Shown here: in pieces, positions 5,485 through 6,304 of the stretch
Position numbering within the stretch: position 1 is the stretch's first letter
Layout: each line of letters starts with the position of its first letter
Assembly (NCBI GenBank): GCA_937901105.1
Contig: CALCHD010000049.1
Location: forward strand, 1-6,304
Direction of reading: 5' to 3'
From: an uncultured Bacteroidales bacterium
Lineage (GTDB): Bacteria; Bacteroidota; Bacteroidia; Bacteroidales; UBA932
DNA: 6,304 nt
Position numbers and translations under genes: made by a program
Notes under the pieces: model-generated
What the model was told of the DNA's origin: nothing
Databases searched by the model: none
The model's input: only the letters and a program-made list of their open reading frames with translations

Positions 5485-6304
5485 AAGTTGTTCTATTAAT
5501 CCTCATTAAAATATTTCTAGACTTCTTTAGCTGGGATTCTACTTCTTTCCAGCGTCTTCCATCAATAATAATACAACCGACGGATGATCTTGTTGCTTTT
5601 CCATTTGAGTTTGTGCGGTGAAAATAGATCTCTGTCATAACGCTTCCCCCATTTGCCTTATTTTTTCCGCCTAATGGTGGTAGTTCTAGGTTTTTGTCTT
5701 GAGTTGCAATTCTATAGGTTAAAGATCCTTTGCCATATATGCTTGTTGCCATTTGTTCATGATACATAAGATAATCACCATTTTCAATTGCTGAGTATTT
5801 AGATGGATCAGAGGACATAGATAGGCCTGGATAAGATTTTATATCATTTGGACCATTGATACCATATATTGTTATAGTGGCTATTATTGCATCATCATCT
5901 GTAAGAGTACCATTGGATCCTATTCTTTCATTGTAATAACCGTTAACATCAACAACAGCTTCTCCTGCATATGAACCTTCAATTCCAGCCGCATCTAATT
6001 CTTCCTGAGATGAGGCTGTTGTCCATGCATACATTATTACGGCTGTAAATTGATGATTTTCTTCATCTAGAACTATTTGTTCATATGAATACCAATCTCT
6101 TCCATCCGGATCCACAAACATCACCGGATTATTCACACAATAGTTATAAGCGCTGAACGAGTAGTACTTTTCTGCTAACGGATCCTGTACCAGCCAGCGG
6201 GCAATCTTAGGGTCATACATCCTCGCACCATAATCCAACAAATCAAGGCTTCCGATTGTTTGCTCCTCTTTGCCGTTGAACTTGTAGCGGTTGTTAGCGG
6301 CTGG
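5477..6304 (-). CDS. Rhs repeat-associated core protein, C-terminal part with variable toxin domain (5' end beyond right edge)
   Basis: The minus-strand frame is open from the right edge at 6304 (NNRYKFNGKEEQTIGSLD...) to a stop at 5477, 275 visible residues. The Rhs core signature is clear: DYGARMYDP, then ARWLVQDPLAEKYYSFSAY, then NNPVMFVDPDG, ending near visible residue 68. The Rhs shell and any secretion or trafficking domain lie outside the window. The roughly 205 residues after DPDG are the variable C-terminal domain, the part that acts as toxin in polymorphic toxins. Its end holds IYFHRTNSNG (H at visible 229) and SSVGCIII (C at 244), a His...Ser-x-Gly-Cys pattern resembling YkuD/Tlde1-like L,D-transpeptidase-fold enzymes acting on peptidoglycan. 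That assignment is tentative. A TTG at 6241 should not be taken as the start, because the core continues upstream. The stop overlaps the SH3b gene, its likely immunity partner. Confidence 0.88.
   Translation of the reverse strand, partial: PAANNRYKFNGKEEQTIGSLDLLDYGARMYDPKIARWLVQDPLAEKYYSFSAYNYCVNNPVMFVDPDGRDWYSYEQIVLDEENHQFTAVIMYAWTTASSQEELDAAGIEGSYAGEAVVDVNGYYNERIGSNGTLTDDDAIIATITIYGINGPNDIKSYPGLSMSSDPSKYSAIENGDYLMYHEQMATSIYGKGSLTYRIATQDKNLELPPLGGKNKANGGSVMTEIYFHRTNSNGKATRSSVGCIIIDGRRWKEVESQLKKSRNILMRINRTTYE

Noticed and set aside
6239..6241. TTG as a start codon for a 254-aa protein
   Set aside because: The same frame continues upstream to the window edge with Rhs core sequence (NNRYKFNGKEEQ), so this is an internal leucine codon of a longer gene.

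Overview
The window looks like a chromosomal segment of a member of the Bacteroidales (Bacteroidota). Four things point there. The PurM and RNase D-like proteins resemble the Bacteroides forms I know. The promoter upstream of purM fits the Bacteroidota pattern (TTG, about 20 bp, TAnnTTTG). Shine-Dalgarno sequences are weak or absent. The Rhs core fragment carries the DYGARMYDP...DPLAEKYY...NNP..FVDPDG signature common in that phylum. I cannot name a genus. No rRNA, tRNA or CRISPR array was seen.

Left part (1-3969): a tightly packed housekeeping operon read right to left. Its order is purM (de novo purine synthesis), a MurI-family racemase homologue carrying a lipoprotein signal peptide, a DEDDy 3'-5' exonuclease of the RNase D superfamily, and an RlmI-type 23S rRNA cytosine methyltransferase that runs off the left edge. 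The gaps are 25 bp, 1 bp and an 8-bp overlap, so one transcript from the promoter at 3939-3969 is likely. The exonuclease and methyltransferase fit RNA metabolism. The exported racemase homologue is the odd member.

Middle (about 3970-4725): a junction. It holds a terminator-like hairpin (4088-4113), a 5'-truncated tyrosine recombinase remnant on the plus strand (4132-4590) with a damaged active site, and a second terminator-like hairpin (4610-4654) placed to end the right-hand operon. No intact gene was found here.

Right part (4726-6304): the 3' end of an Rhs-type polymorphic toxin gene, then, with an 8-bp overlap, a 252-aa secreted protein with two SH3b-like domains. After the Rhs core ends at DPDG, the variable C-terminal domain carries an H...SSVGC motif reminiscent of cysteine L,D-transpeptidase-like (YkuD/Tlde1-like) peptidoglycan enzymes. 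The secreted SH3b protein is the obvious candidate for a periplasmic immunity protein. The toxin tail and immunity gene are AT-rich compared with both the Rhs core and the housekeeping operon, as expected of exchanged toxin cassettes. The toxin-immunity pair is the most interesting content of the window; its enzymatic activity is inference from a short motif and genome context.
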